Origin: Verticillium longisporum
Lineage: Eukaryota > Ascomycota > Sordariomycetes > Glomerellales > Plectosphaerellaceae
Reading direction: 5' to 3'
DNA length: 64,000 bases
Assembly: GCA_019188255.1 (NCBI GenBank)
Contig: JAETXT010000007.1
Span: 1,922,001-1,986,000 of the forward strand
The notes beneath the pieces are model-generated. The model was not told the origin of the DNA, searched no databases, and was given only the letters and a program-made list of their open reading frames with translations. The position numbers and the translations under genes were made by a program. Positions 21,678 through 33,618 of the stretch are shown here, in pieces (the stretch's first letter is position 1; every line of letters starts with the position of its first letter).

Positions 21678-22221
21678 GAACCAGGTTCTTCGTGGCGTCA
21701 TGAGTAGACAGCGTTCCGGTAGTTGTGTCACGTTCTCGCGTCCATTAGACTCATGTGCATGACTTCGGCAAGCCCAAGACTGACTGCCGTGCGGGGGGTT
21801 GCTACTCTGCCGGATTCAACCAAACTGCTTGGGTGCTGCAATAGGCAGCTGCGTCAGGCCTTTGCCAAATTACATTCCGGGGTCCCGTGTTTTGAGCTGC
21901 CAGTATTCGGCACATTGCAGAGCCCAGGTGATACTAAAATAGATAGTTGTGTGCTTGCGGAGTGCCGCGGCGGACCCCTAGCCTCCGCAATTTGACTTCA
22001 TTTATGTCTACTATGAGATACCATGTTGGATTCGTTGCAAAGCACCCCGCGTGGCTTACCTGCTCTTCTGGTGACGACTGTCAGCTATGGATGGCGTTTG
22101 GTTGGCTTGGAGATATTAGCCGCTGCACTTAACCGAACCGCACTTGATAGACGTCTGGTTCATGCGTACCCCGGATTCACTGCAGAGACCGTTGTTTTCG
22201 TGTACAGGGAGTTCGGACGGC
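21678..22221. promoter_or_regulatory. Upstream region of the AA9 gene
   Basis: No gene. It holds GCGGGG at 21791-21796, which fits the SYGGRG consensus of the carbon-catabolite repressor CreA/CRE1; one match is weak evidence. Confidence 0.35.
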
Positions 22222-22228
22222 TTATAAG
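22222..22228 (+). promoter_or_regulatory. Putative TATA box of the AA9 gene
   Basis: TTATAAG about 100 bp before the ATG at 22329. Confidence 0.45.
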
Positions 22229-22328
22229 TGGATTTACCTTCTTCACTTTCACCTCAAATACATTGATTCAACGAACCTCCTTGAAGTTTGATCATCTGAC
22301 AAGTTCTGAATTACTTCCGACTAAGAAA

Positions 22329-23331
22329 ATGAAGTTCTTCTCGATTCTCTTGCCCGTGGCCCTCCTACAGGTAGCCTCGGCTCATTGTGAGGATGATAAT
22401 CTGATTAGACATGTTGTGCAAACCTAACAATATCCTCAAGACACCTTTCCTGCCATCTCATCTGGCGGCCAAAGCTCGGCGAACTGGCAGAATGTCCGCC
22501 AAACAGCGAACTACCAGACGACTGGTCCTATCACCAACGTGGCCAGCTCTCAGATGACCTGCTACGAACTGAGCCCGGGCAGAGGGGCGCCTGGAACTCT
22601 AGCTGTCACTGCTGGCAACACCGTCTGTGGGTTATTCTCAAATTGATGGCTCGTTAGATCGTGTTACCAAGCTAACTGCATTTAAAGCCTTCACTTCCAG
22701 CCCTCCTATCTTTCATCCTGGCCCTGCGATCGCTTACCTGGCTCGTGTTCCTTCCGGACAGACCGCAGCTACATGGAACGGCCAGGGTGCAGTCTGGTTC
22801 AAAGTCTGGCAGGACAATGCGTCCATCTCTTCCGGTGGCATCAGCTGGCCCAACATGAGTATGTAATTACAGAACCGCCGATATTTCGTGTCCAAATATT
22901 GACGCAACGAAAGATGCTGGCTCCGTGAGCTTCCCGCTGCCCCGCTGCCTCGACAACGGCGAGTACCTCGTGCGATTTGAGCACATTGCCCTGCACTCCG
23001 CCTCAAGTTCCGGCGGCGCGCAGCTCTAGTAAGTTTGATCAAAGCGTCTTCCTGGAGAATCAATCGTCGCTAATGTGATGTAGTCTGAGCTGTGGTCAGA
23101 TTCGAGTCTCTGGTGGCTCCGGTGGTTACAAGCCCGCACGTCTCCTCAGCTTCCCCGGCGCCTACAACGCGAACGACCCTGGACTGCTACTCAACATTTA
23201 TTACCCCGTTCCAACCTCGTATACGTGAGTTTTATGCGCCAGTGCCAAAAGATGACCCTCCAGGTGGTTTTCCATGATGGCTGACATAAAGTTTTTGCAG
23301 CCCACCCGGTGGACCGGTTGGATCTTGCTGA
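22329..23331 (+). CDS. Secreted AA9 lytic polysaccharide monooxygenase
   Basis: Six exons (22329-22386, 22441-22626, 22688-22858, 22914-23028, 23084-23224, 23301-23331) keep frame at every junction and give 233 residues. Residues 1-18 (MKFFSILLPVALLQVASA) are a signal peptide whose cleavage exposes His19, the N-terminal His of the copper brace. The second brace His is His91 (IFHPGP), the axial Tyr is Tyr177 (AQLYLSCGQI), and the second-sphere residues His166 and Gln175 are present. Cys60 and Cys180 probably form the usual disulfide. No CBM1 or linker follows the GPVGSC end, so it is a single-domain enzyme. It would oxidatively cleave cellulose or related beta-glucans outside the cell. Regioselectivity cannot be read from the sequence. 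The gene is intact beside three gene remnants. Confidence 0.95.
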
Positions 23332-23699
23332 TTGCGGATCAAGTCACGACGGGTTCTGCTAAGGTGAAAGGGCTACGGATCAGGCATAGGACTGAATGAA
23401 TGAATGATGAAATGTGGGAGGCATTCCGGCAACAGGTTTCAAATCTTAGTCAAGTCACCTTTATAGTTTGTGCAACCTGAATGATCTGCACACTCTGCAT
23501 ACAGTCGGCAGCCTTTCAACTTTGATATCCTAGCATTTGGTTCTCTGTATGCTTAAACACGGGGCTATCTGAGAATCTCCCGCACCTTGGTGGCATGAAA
23601 AGTCTATTCATTCCTCACCTTACTTAAGGATGTTTGCCGCCGGTTGTCCGACATCTGTAGAACACAGATTGTCCATCCGACACCCTTTCATACGCAGCC
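23332..23699. other. Intergenic region between AA9 and TAP-like genes
   Basis: Nothing beyond probable terminator and promoter sequence of the two flanking plus-strand genes. Confidence 0.5.
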
Positions 23700-25693
23700 A
23701 TGGGCCTCTCGAATTTGCTGTTAGCGCTTCTTGCTTCCCTCACGCTGACGGAGCCAATATCCGCCAGTGCGGTGAAAAAGTCTCTCGAATGGAAGACCTG
23801 CAACCCCGGGAAATCCAAATATAGCAAGGCGGAAATCGAGTGTTCTTCGCTCCAGGTGCCCCGTGACTACACCACGCCCAAGTCCAGAGAACGGGTGACC
23901 ATCGAGCTGGTCCGCGCCAAGGCGAAGAAACAGCCCTCGCGCGGCTCCATCTTGTACAATCCAGGAGGCCCAGGTCTGCCGATGAGGTCCAAGATCTCGA
24001 CCGACTCTGAGCTTCTGCAATGGTCAGTAGTCTGGAGGTCCGCGATTTTGCGCCGATTCTGACTACTCCCCAGGATGAGCGGAGATGAATACGATCTCGT
24101 CACCTTTGACCCACGGTAATTACCCCTATCAAACTCCTTCCCCAGAGAACACTTCTAATGGCGTACCAGCGGCACCGGCCCCTTACCCTTCACGTGCGGC
24201 GCCATCGGTCCCATGCTCTCACAGCAAAAGCCGAACGAAACCCTCGAAGAGATCTGGGGGCGAGCTAGCGCCGTAGCTGCTCAATGCGCGAAGCACTCAA
24301 CGGGTAATAAGGACGCCGAGTTTCTAGGCACCGTAGCGCTCGTCCGCGACACGATGCAGGTTGTTGATGCTTTAGCCGAGGACGGTTTGCTTCGCTACTG
24401 GGGTGAGTTCCCTCCTGTGTCCCTCCCAGAGTTCATTGCGAGACAAAGGGTCAAAGTGAGAGAAACCTGACTGGCAGAAAGGATACTCCTACGGTACCAT
24501 CGTTGGCGCCACAGCAGCAGCCATGTTCCCGGACCGCATCGACAGGATGGTCCTCGACGGCGTCGTAAACCCCCACAAGTGGTACCGCGGCCCAAGTGAC
24601 CCAGACATGACCATGGACGCCGACAAGGTGCTAACAGCCATGCTCGAACTATGCTTCACCCTCGGCGAGACGAAATGCCCGCTCGCCAAGTATGGCAGCA
24701 CGGCAGCAGACCTCTCAGCCAAGGTCTGGCGGCGCATCGACGACCTCAAAGTCCAGCCCGCAGTCATCGCCATCAAGCCCATGGCCGGCGCCATCATGCC
24801 GTTCCCCGTAGTCATCAAAGTGACGATCGACTACCTCAAGGCCATCCACCTGACGTCCAACACGCTGACCAACAGGGCTCGCTGGCCCAAGCACCTCCAG
24901 TTCCTCGCCAGCCTGCTCGCCGTGCGCGGTTCCGACTCATACGAAGCGGCCCGCGACGGCGCCGGCGACACCGCCGCACCGTCGCTGGCGATCAGCAGCA
25001 GCGCCGGCGACCCCAACGCCCTCCTGAGCGCGCACATCGCCATCCGGTGCGGCGACAGGCTCGAGCGCACGCCGAACTTGGCGGCCTTCGCGCCCGAGAT
25101 GGCCGCCACGCTCAACAGCAGCCGCCTCTCGGGCGCCCGGTTCGCGGCCATGGGCGCTACGTGCGCGCAGTGGCCGTGGCGCGCGCGCGAGGCGTATGAC
25201 GGCGACTTTGCCGTGACGACGCAGACGCCCGTCCTCGTCGTGAGCTCGGAGCTCGACCCGCGGACGCCGCTCGAGGCGGCGCGGCAGGCGAGCGCTGCGC
25301 TCGGGGGCAGCGAGCTGCTCACGGTTGCGGGCGCCGGGGTGAGTCTTTTTTCTCCATGATGATATCTTTTTTTTTTCTTTCTTTTGGCGTTTGCAAGTAT
25401 ATGCTGACCTTTTGTAGCACTGCTCGACTAGTGTGCCGTCTGTCTGCGCGGCTTTGCATCTGAGGGACTACTGGGTCAACGGGACGATGCCAGCGCCTGG
25501 AAAGGTGTGCGAGGGGTCGCCGTTTGGTGTCAAGTGGGCTGATGTGCGAAAGGAGGTGGACAAGATGAACATGTTGCACAAGAGGGAAGCTTACGACGAC
25601 TTTGATGACGACGACTTTGGACGGTCATTCATGGAGAGTCAAGATGCGATGGATTACTTCTTGGGAACTGATATCATGGACGCGGTGCTGTGA
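23700..25693 (+). CDS. Secreted alpha/beta hydrolase, TAP-like (tripeptidyl aminopeptidase family)
   Basis: Five exons (23700-24022, 24074-24115, 24170-24402, 24482-25338, 25418-25693) give 576 residues. MGLSNLLLALLASLTLT is a signal peptide. An oxyanion-type segment YNPGGPG precedes LVTFDPRGTG. The nucleophile elbow is G200-Y-S202-Y-G, the acid is Asp458 in SSELDPRTP and the base is His486 in GAGHCST. The layout of an alpha/beta hydrolase core with a helical insert and a C-terminal TAP-like region matches bacterial tripeptidyl aminopeptidases and their fungal relatives, which release N-terminal peptides or hydrolyse other substrates. It ends 117 bp from the convergent Zn2Cys6 gene. The GG-S-G continuation common after GGPG is replaced by L-P-M, a possible change at the oxyanion hole. 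Confidence 0.9.
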
Positions 25694-25810
25694 GGAAGGG
25701 GACTTTCCTTCAAGTACAAGTTCTGTCGCCCAGTCACTGGTATACATATATATGCTGAATCTCCCATGAAAAGTGCCGTCGAAATGCCGGGGTATATGCT
25801 CTAAAAAGAT

Positions 25811-27295
25811 CTACGCTTCCATCAAATTGGCATCCGACAAGGACCCATCTCCGAACACCATCTCCATCTCTAACGTTGTTGGCTTCTCGTACAGGTCAAA
25901 CCCCTCGAGCGGCGCCAACCCCACCTGGTCCCTCGTCCACGCAATTCCTTTTCTCCCCTCGGGTATTTGGGCAATGGGTGAATGGATCAAAGCCTCTGAC
26001 GTCTCAGCCACAAGGTCACGGCCCACGGTACTCTTGCTCATCCATGCTGTGGACCACCACACCATGGGGTCGTCGTTGGCACGATGCAGCAGAATGGCCC
26101 AGTACATGATGATGAACAGGGCCATGGGCTCGCGGGCGCGGAGACGGGTCGCAAAGTCGACGCCAGCGACGGTGATGAGGGAGAGGTAGTAGCACTTGAG
26201 GCGGTTGAGGCGCTCTTCAGCGAAGCAATATTTCGTCTGACCGACGGCGAGCTGGTACTCCCAGAGCTCGTTGGCAATGGGGCCCTTGCCGGGGTGCCGT
26301 CCGGTCCAGGCTGGCGCAGCTCGCGGACGACGGTGGAGAGGTGGCTCAGGGCGATCATGGTATCGCCGTCAATTTCGTTGACAAGGTTCAGGTCGACAGT
26401 GTATCTCTCCATGACGATGCTCGTCGAATCAGGGCCCTGAATCATCCAGTCAAAGTTTGTCCAGGCGATGCGCGAGGCCCCGAGGATCATATCAAAGGCG
26501 ATGATGATGCGGTCGGTGCAGGTGAGTTGCTCGGTCGGTAAGGGAGGCATGGCAAAGTTGAAGAAGGCGGAGATCATGGCAAAGTAGAAGAGATAGCAAA
26601 TGTTATCGGCTGTGATATCACTGAGATTCGATCGAAAGTCGACGCTCGCCTTATTGCTGTATTCGAGGGCCGCTCGACGGTACGCACGTGCTTCGGTGGG
26701 GCCCCGCTCTCGGGCGAGGTCGAGGGCGGTAATGGCGAAGATGCCATTCATGACATAGGCATGGCGAAGGCCAGCACGGGGTAGAACGACCTGGAGAAAG
26801 GGCTGGTCTTCTGGTATGGAGTAGAGGACGGCCCAAGTGCGGGTCGACCAGCGGTGCATCAGCTCGAGTTCGAGGAGGCGTTCGTTAGAGGAGATGCTGG
26901 AAAAGGCGGCGGGCGAAGGGCTCATGGATCTTGATAGTGACTGTGATGATCGGTGGACGACGGATTGTGATGTGTCCTCAGGTTTGGAAGAGCCATGATA
27001 CGTGACCGTGACAACAGAGGGTCCTCGCGTCTTGCACGTGTCCGACTTGGGCCGGATGGAGATTTCCTTGATGGTATCACGAGCAAGGTCTTTGGCAGAA
27101 TTTGGGTAGAAGCAGGTCGATGTCGTCTTGCGAATAACGCAATTGGCACACGGCGGGCCTTGTTCGTCACACTAAGATCGGTCAGTACGATGGCAGCAGA
27201 CTGGAGAGACTGTTTGATATTCGGACCTTGACGTGTCTCTTTTTGCAGTTGACACACCCACGGCGTGACTTGTTGTGTGTTTTCCTCTTTTGCAT
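25811..27295 (-). CDS. Zn2Cys6 fungal transcription factor (one apparent frameshift)
   Basis: Exon 1 is 27295-27227, the intron is 27172-27226 (GTCCGA to TTAG with a TACTGAC branch site), and exon 2 is 27171-25811. The binuclear cluster has Cys14, Cys17, Cys24, Cys31, Cys34 and Cys43 (spacing 2-6-6-2-8), set in a basic stretch KSRRGCVNCKKRHVKC, like the UPC2-type subgroup. The remainder is the usual fungal-specific regulatory region (LMHRWSTRTWAVLYS, ALDLARERG). The frame breaks at a C4 run (26291-26294 on the plus strand): one more C restores GPIANELWEYQLAVGQTKY and an open frame to 25811, giving about 476 residues. Conservation on both sides suggests an assembly error rather than a dead gene. 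Nuclear, DNA-binding; targets unknown. Confidence 0.8.
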
Positions 27296-29126
27296 GGTGT
27301 CTTATGGCGAGGTGTACTACAGAAGAGGGGTTCGATGGCCGGCAGTGTCAAACGGGGCAAGAGGCCCGGAGGAGGGATGGTGAAAGCTTTAAGGGTCTAT
27401 CTGGCTCCAGGAGGAAGTGACGATCGAGGGTCGAGTTCAGGTAATCACGGCGGGTGCTGCCTGCCCTGCGGCCATCTTGAAGGATCAAAAAGGAACAAGT
27501 ACCGCTACATGGCTCGCGGTGTAGGGCTGAGGGGATCAACATGTACCGCCCCTTGTGATCGTGGCAGTAGAGGTGGCAGTGCCCTGTCTGTTCTGCCCAG
27601 GCACCTCATTACAGGCGCTTCGACGATCGTCAAACCCACCAACGGGCCCTCGTGATAGGCTGTCATCCGATATGGTCTCTGTCGGCCTTTTTGCCGGGGC
27701 ACGAGCAACAAGCAGGGGGAGGGGAGGGGCAACGGGGGAGCGCAAGAACAGAGGGGCCAGGCTGGAGGAAGTGGGTGCGGGGCCTGTAGAGCGCCATCCC
27801 GGTTGGATCGGTACCACCGCACTTCGCGACGATACACATCGGCCTCGGACGGCAAGAGGGGGCACGGGAGGGGCGAATGGCAAACGGCGAAAGGCGAAGC
27901 GACCGAAGAGCGAATGGCCTGTTTCTGTTCTTCGGTCAGGCTGCGACCTGTGACCAGTGACCACCTCATACTACCGCTCGCTGACTGTGGAAATCTGCCT
28001 TTGCGACGATCGCAAAGTGCCGTGTGCGGCCTTCTAGAAGCTCTCAGTCGATCGTCTCGCCAGGCAGAAGAGCTAATGTGATCCCTAGTAAAGCGTCCAG
28101 TCAGCGACATGCATTCAATTGGAGTGCTGAGACAGCCCACAACGGACCCTCGCCAATCATGAGAAGCATCCCAAGTTGGCAGTGATGATCTTGCTGTCGA
28201 AGCATCACATGTCGAGATTGGTAAGCCTGCTTTGTCTTGATGAGGGTATGGATTATGGGACGGGTGCATGGTGATGGTCATGCTGAGTGTGAACGTTTCG
28301 CTGAAACTGAGCTTATGTGCGGGAAGTGGCAGAATTGCCATCGCGGTTGGTGACAGGAGTTTACAATCGGGTGCTTCTGGCTCTCAGAGTGGGCTCCCGA
28401 TTCCTCACAGCCAACTTGAACCATACATCTCTGCCACACAAGGCGGATTTCGTGGTTGTTTTTTTCCTTTCTTGCTATTCTCAAACATATTTTATGTTCA
28501 AATCTGAAGAGGTAGATGTTTCGATTAAACGGAGGAAAGCCGCCCAAAGGGCCTTGTCAAATCCTGCATTTAAGCCAGAACGGGACCTGGATGGCAATAT
28601 GTAGACATGCCATGCGTCCCCAATTGCTCAACATTTTTCTGTTCTCATATTCATCTCAAGCCTTCGCACTATAGCAAGCTTGAATAACTACATTTTGACA
28701 AAGATCAGTGACCGACTTCCGCCCTTGGGACTCCCAGCAGATGATTGGGTGCTTTGGCGTGGGATCAACGATGGGTAATTGGCCGACTTGCAGATACCAG
28801 GGTGCAGGTTTGAATGTCTCTCTGGTCGAGCATGTGGTAGATAGCAACATAAATCTGTGCTGTCTACAGCAACCTCTCAAATCACTTGCCAAACACTCGC
28901 AGATACAACCAAGGCTGACTTGAGTCTACCCCTGCGTTACTGTACAAACCCCGTCGAGGCGGAGCAGAAAAAAGCAGGCGGGTCCGAGTCAAACACCTCC
29001 CACATCAAACATTGTTGTCCGTTTCCGAATCCCGTTCGTCCAAACCGTAAGCCACCCATCGCCCTAAGCAATAACCATACACCTTGCCGCAACGGAAACA
29101 GAGTGGTCCGCAGAAGGAGAGAGCCC
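27296..29126. other. Intergenic region
   Basis: About 1.8 kb upstream of the Zn2Cys6 gene and downstream of the histone deacetylase gene. Overlapping short frames on both strands show no recognisable domain. Confidence 0.5.
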
Positions 29127-31195
29127 CTACGACTCGCCGGCCTTGGATTCCTTGGCAGGCTCCTCGTCCACGTCCATCTTGTCGGCCGCCTCGTCCTCCT
29201 TGGGCGCTTCGTCTGTCTTCTCAGACTCGGGTGCAGTCGTCTCGGGCTCAGTCTTGGATTCGGCCTCCTTGGTGGGTTCCTCGGTAGCAGGAGCAGGAGC
29301 TTTCTCGGGCGTGGCCTTGCGTGACGCCGGCTTGCTGGTCTGTTCTGTCTCGGCGGCCGCCTCGGGCTCGACATCCTCCTTCTTGATCGTGGTCGTCTCC
29401 GCAGCATCGGCCGTATCGTCCATGCCGACATCACCGTCTCCATCCACTGCTGGCTGGTCCTCTTTGGCGTCGCCTCCTTCTCGGCAGCTGCCTCCTTCTC
29501 CACAGGTTCGTCCTCCTCGGCGGGCTTTTCAATGGTCACATCGGCATCCTCAACGGGTTCAGCATCAGCAGTTTTCTCAGCACTCGTTCCGTTGACAGGG
29601 GTTGGGGCGGTGCTGTTGGCCTCCTCCTCGCCCTTTGAAAAGTCGTTGAAGGCGCGCTTCTTCGCTCCACGAGGTCGCGTCATGCCGTTGGCAGCGTCCA
29701 TGTCTTCGTCTTCGCTCTCTTCAAATTCGGCGTCGTTCTGCACGCGCTTGTCCCAACGATCTTGCGTCATACGGGTATCAGCGTTCTCATCCTCGTCCAG
29801 GTCGTTGAGTTCAGCCTCCTCTTCTTCCGTCATGCCGCCAAAGGGTTGACGGGGCACATCTTGCATCTGGACAGAGGGAGCGGGGGCTGTGTGTCGGAGG
29901 TTATCGATGAGGGCGGCCTTGACCTTCTCGAGATACTCTGCGCTATTGGAGTTCTCCATGTTGGAAGGCCGGACATCGAGATCGAAATCGGGGGCGTAGT
30001 ACTGCATACGTCAGCAATCAAGTCCAGGTATGGGAAGCACATATTCTACTCACTTCGTAATATTCATTGTACGGGAGCTGGCGCTCCATGTGCTGACCAA
30101 CCAGGACACCAGTCTCAAAGGCCCACGTGCGGGCAACGTTGCGCATGGTGTAGCCACCGCCGCCGAGTACCAGGGTAGGAAGGCCGAAGCTCTTGACGTA
30201 CGAGACGCAGTTGGCATGGCCCTCCATGCTGAGGTTGAAGCAACCGAGACGATCGCCGGAGAGACTGTCGCCACCGCACTGCAGAACAACAGCCTCGGGC
30301 TGGTAGAACTTCATGACGTGCTCGATGACAGGCTCGAAGATCGACTTGTACGACTGATCGTTGATGCCGTCTCGCAGGGGGAAGTTGACCGAGTAGTATT
30401 TGCCCGGGCCGATACCGATGTCGCGTAGCTCGCCGGTGCCGGGGAAGTACTCGCCGTACTTGTGGAAGGAGACCGTCATGACGCGGTCGGTGGTGTAAAG
30501 GCCTCCTCGACACCGTCACCGTGGTGAACGTCAATGTCGATGTATAGGACGCGCTTCATGAAACGTAGGAGCTCGATGATGCCTAGCACAATGTCTGATT
30601 GTCATGTCAGCACGCTGCAAAGAGAGACGAGCTGGAGGCGCAGAGGTTACCATTGACGTAGCAGAAGCCGCTACCCTCGCTTTTCTTGGCGTGGTGCAGG
30701 CCACCGGCCCAGTTGATGGCGACGTCGCACTTTTGGCGGTTGAGGCGCGCAGCGCCCTCCATGCTGCCGCCAGCGCTGATGCCGCAGAATTCGAAGAGAC
30801 CGTCGAACACGGGACAATCGTCGCCGACGTTGAACTTGCTCTGCTCCTTTTGGTACTGATCCATATTGTCGGGCGTGACCTTTTGGAGAAAGTCGATGTA
30901 CTCGTCCGTGTGGAACTGCGTCATCTCGCCGCGGGTTGCCGGCTTCGCGCGCTGTACAGAGGCTTGTCAACTAAAGTCTTGCGCCATAGATGCAGAGCCA
31001 ACTTACGTAGATCTCCATCTTCTTGAACAAGTTGTAATGCATGATCAAGCTGTGAGCAAGCCTAATACGATGGGGCTTCATGGGATGGCCGGTCGGGTAG
31101 GCGTAATTTCCAATGTCGGAATCGTAAAAGTAGGCGACCTTCTTGGTCGACGAGGCCGTCGACCCATTGAGGGCCACAGAGCCTAAGGGAGACAT
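29127..31195 (-). CDS. rpd3: Class I histone deacetylase RPD3/RpdA (two apparent one-base deletions)
   Basis: Four exons: 31195-31007, 30951-30651, 30594-30054 and 30001-29127. The enzyme opens [20 protein letters not shown]. Zn-site and active-site landmarks are [36 protein letters not shown] and [20 protein letters not shown]. It removes acetyl groups from histones in Rpd3/Sin3-type complexes. The frame breaks at 30497-30499, where TTT stands for the TTTT needed between EEAF and [11 protein letters not shown], and again near 29467-29473 in the acidic tail. With both restored the protein has 635 residues and the long acidic C-terminal extension known in filamentous-fungal RpdA, ending [12 protein letters not shown]. 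Without the second base the tail becomes an implausible Arg/Pro-rich peptide. Confidence 0.9.
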
Positions 31196-32470
31196 GTTGA
31201 TGTTTGTGTCGTTGACGAGAACGGCGCCTCTGCTGAGAAAAGGTCAGCTTGGGGATGCGCCGTAGAACGAACCGAATTGACGGAAAGGAGGGACAACAAC
31301 AGGGGAGACAAGGTTGAAGCGCGAACAAAGGTTTCGCGGACATGATCAACAGTGCCTAGGGACCTTGATGAATAAAGTTTTGGGGTTATGAACCTACTGT
31401 GAAGCTACCACGGACTTCTGCGCGACAGGGCCCTCGTTGGGGGGTATCAGGGCAGTATTGAAGGAAGCTCGCTGCGGGAGAGCATCGAGGTCTTCTGGGT
31501 TTGTTGGTCGCAGGTATTCGATGCGATGCGTAGCCGTCCGGTGGGCCAGATGAGGCTGGCCAATGGCCAGGGAAAAGGAAGGCTCGGCCCAGGTGTGGCT
31601 CAGGCTGGGGCTGGGAATGGCACTGTTGGCACTAGTGCTGTCGGCTTGGTCATCATCGGCTTGGGCCTGTTGTTTGGCCTTGTTCTGCCAGGGCTGTTCG
31701 CTAACAAGGTATCGAACAGCATCTGTATGGAGCCTAGCGCCAGAGTCAGGCGAGAGGCGATCAGTGTCGCTGGCGTTTGGGTGTAGCCTCATGGCTGTGG
31801 CAGCTCATGGAGCTCGAAGCTTGCAAGACTTGATTTACATCGGACATTGCGTGGCGATGTTCTTCTTCCGATGTACAGCAGAATAAATCTCATGCTGTTG
31901 AAGGCCCTAGCTCAGTGTGACCTCCCGAGGCACGTAATAATGGAAGAGGTAGCCAGTTGCCTGTCTGGCTGTCAGATGCCTTCTACTGAAGACAGGGTGT
32001 GGTGGGGTCTTCACTGAGATGCTGGGTGATGAAGGGCCTCTAGACATCGCTGAACTATTTCCCAAGAGTGACTTCCTGTCTCCAGTGCAGAATACCCTAG
32101 TCCCCCAAATATTTCACGGTAAGTCTCGAATCTGTTGTCAATTGTTGAATTGATTTACTCCATCCTCTTGACCGTTCACAAGCTGGCTGTGATACTTGCC
32201 CCGCTAAGCTCCGCTGTGTGACGCCACACCTTCAGCCACACATAGCTTAGCTCACCGCCCCGGTTTTCGCCAGGCTGCTCGAGCTGGCGTCAACATCGTC
32301 TTGCCTCAGCACCATCACCAGCGCCAGGGCCCCAAGAGCTTCCATCACCCTCCATCCCTCGCCCTCGTCGCCTTCACCACCACAAAGTCCGACCCTCCAC
32401 GATACCCTGACGATATAACCACCCGTACACATTCCCAAGACAACTAGTTCAACCTCGCCGTACATTCGCT
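31196..32470. promoter_or_regulatory. Shared upstream region of rpd3 and rpn11
   Basis: The two genes diverge across about 1.3 kb, so promoters of both must lie here. A minus-strand frame of 133 codons with an ATG at 31792 lies inside but has no domain; I treat it as unsupported. Confidence 0.5.
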
Positions 32471-33618
32471 ATGGATCGCTTCAGGAGTATGCTCCAGTCG
32501 GGTGGCATGGGAGGCCTGGGCTCCCAGCCAGGAAGTGTAAGAGCTCGCCGCTGCCATGACAATGCAAGATCGTGGCTTTTTTTCGCTACCCTTACTGACA
32601 TATGCACCCCCAGGATAACGCACAGCTTATCGACAACTCCGAGACCGTCTACATCTCCTCCCTCGCCCTCCTGAAGATGCTCCGTCACGGTCGCGCCGGT
32701 GTCCCCATGGAAGTCATGGGCCTGATGCTGGGCGAGTTCGTCGACGATTTCACAGTGCGCGTTGTGGACGTCTTCGCCATGCCGCAAAGCGGTACTGGTG
32801 TCTCCGTCGAGGCGGTCGACCCCGTATTCCAGATGAAGATGATGGACATGCTGCGACAAACGGGAAGGTAAGAACCACGGAATGCGATTGTGCCCCGTTG
32901 AAGGCCCCCGCTCACATCGCCATGCAGGCCCGAATCCGTCGTTGGCTGGTACCACTCCCACCCCGGCTTTGGCTGCTGGCTCTCCTCCGTCGATATCAAC
33001 ACGCAGCAGTCGTTTGAGCAGCTCACCCCGCGCGCCGTCGCCGTCGTCGTCGATCCTATTCAGTCCGTCAAGGGCAAGGTCGTCATTGACGCCTTCCGCC
33101 TCATCAAGACTCAGACTCTGATGCACGGCCAAGAGCCACGCCAGAGCACCAGCAACCTGGGACACCTCAACAAGCCCTCGATCCAAGCCCTCATCCACGG
33201 CCTCAACAGGCACTACTACTCGATCGGCATCAACTACCGCAAGACGGCTTTGGAGGAGAACATGCTCATGAACCTGCACAAGCACGTCTGGACCGAGGCG
33301 CTGCAGATGGACGACTTCAGGGTGGAGGGCTGCAACAACAAGGACAGGCTGGAGCAGCTCGTCAGCTTGGCCGAGGGCTACCAGAAGCGCGTCAAGGAGG
33401 AGACCGAGTTGACTAAGGACCAGCTCAAGACTCGCTACGTCGGCAAGCTCGACCCGAAGAAGCACTTGGAGGATGTCGGCCAGCAGATTATCGAGGACAA
33501 CATTGTCTCGGTCAACCGCCAGATGATCGACAAGGAGGCTACGTTGCCGAGACCTAGTGAGGCCGGCGCGAGCGGACGGTCGGCAGAGGACCGTATGGAC
33601 GTGGAGGAGGAGCTGTAG
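32471..33618 (+). CDS. rpn11: 26S proteasome deubiquitinase subunit RPN11
   Basis: Three exons (32471-32536, 32614-32867, 32928-33618) give 336 residues, the usual length. The MPN+/JAMM site is complete: Glu55 in PMEVMG and His116, His118 and Asp129 in [16 protein letters not shown], which coordinate the catalytic zinc. The sequence is close to the family consensus throughout, for example [20 protein letters not shown] and [16 protein letters not shown]11 is in the proteasome lid and removes ubiquitin chains from substrates as they enter the core. The C-terminus ends in an acidic DRMDVEEEL. The start is fixed by the conserved MDRFRSMLQ. Confidence 0.97.

Noticed and set aside
29127..31195. 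Calling the RPD3 deacetylase a pseudogene
   Set aside because: Apart from two one-base gaps all splice sites and catalytic residues are intact and the gene is normally essential, so an assembly error is more likely.
31394..31792. 133-codon minus-strand frame upstream of rpd3 with an ATG
   Set aside because: Low-complexity composition, no domain and location in a divergent promoter region; insufficient to call a gene.
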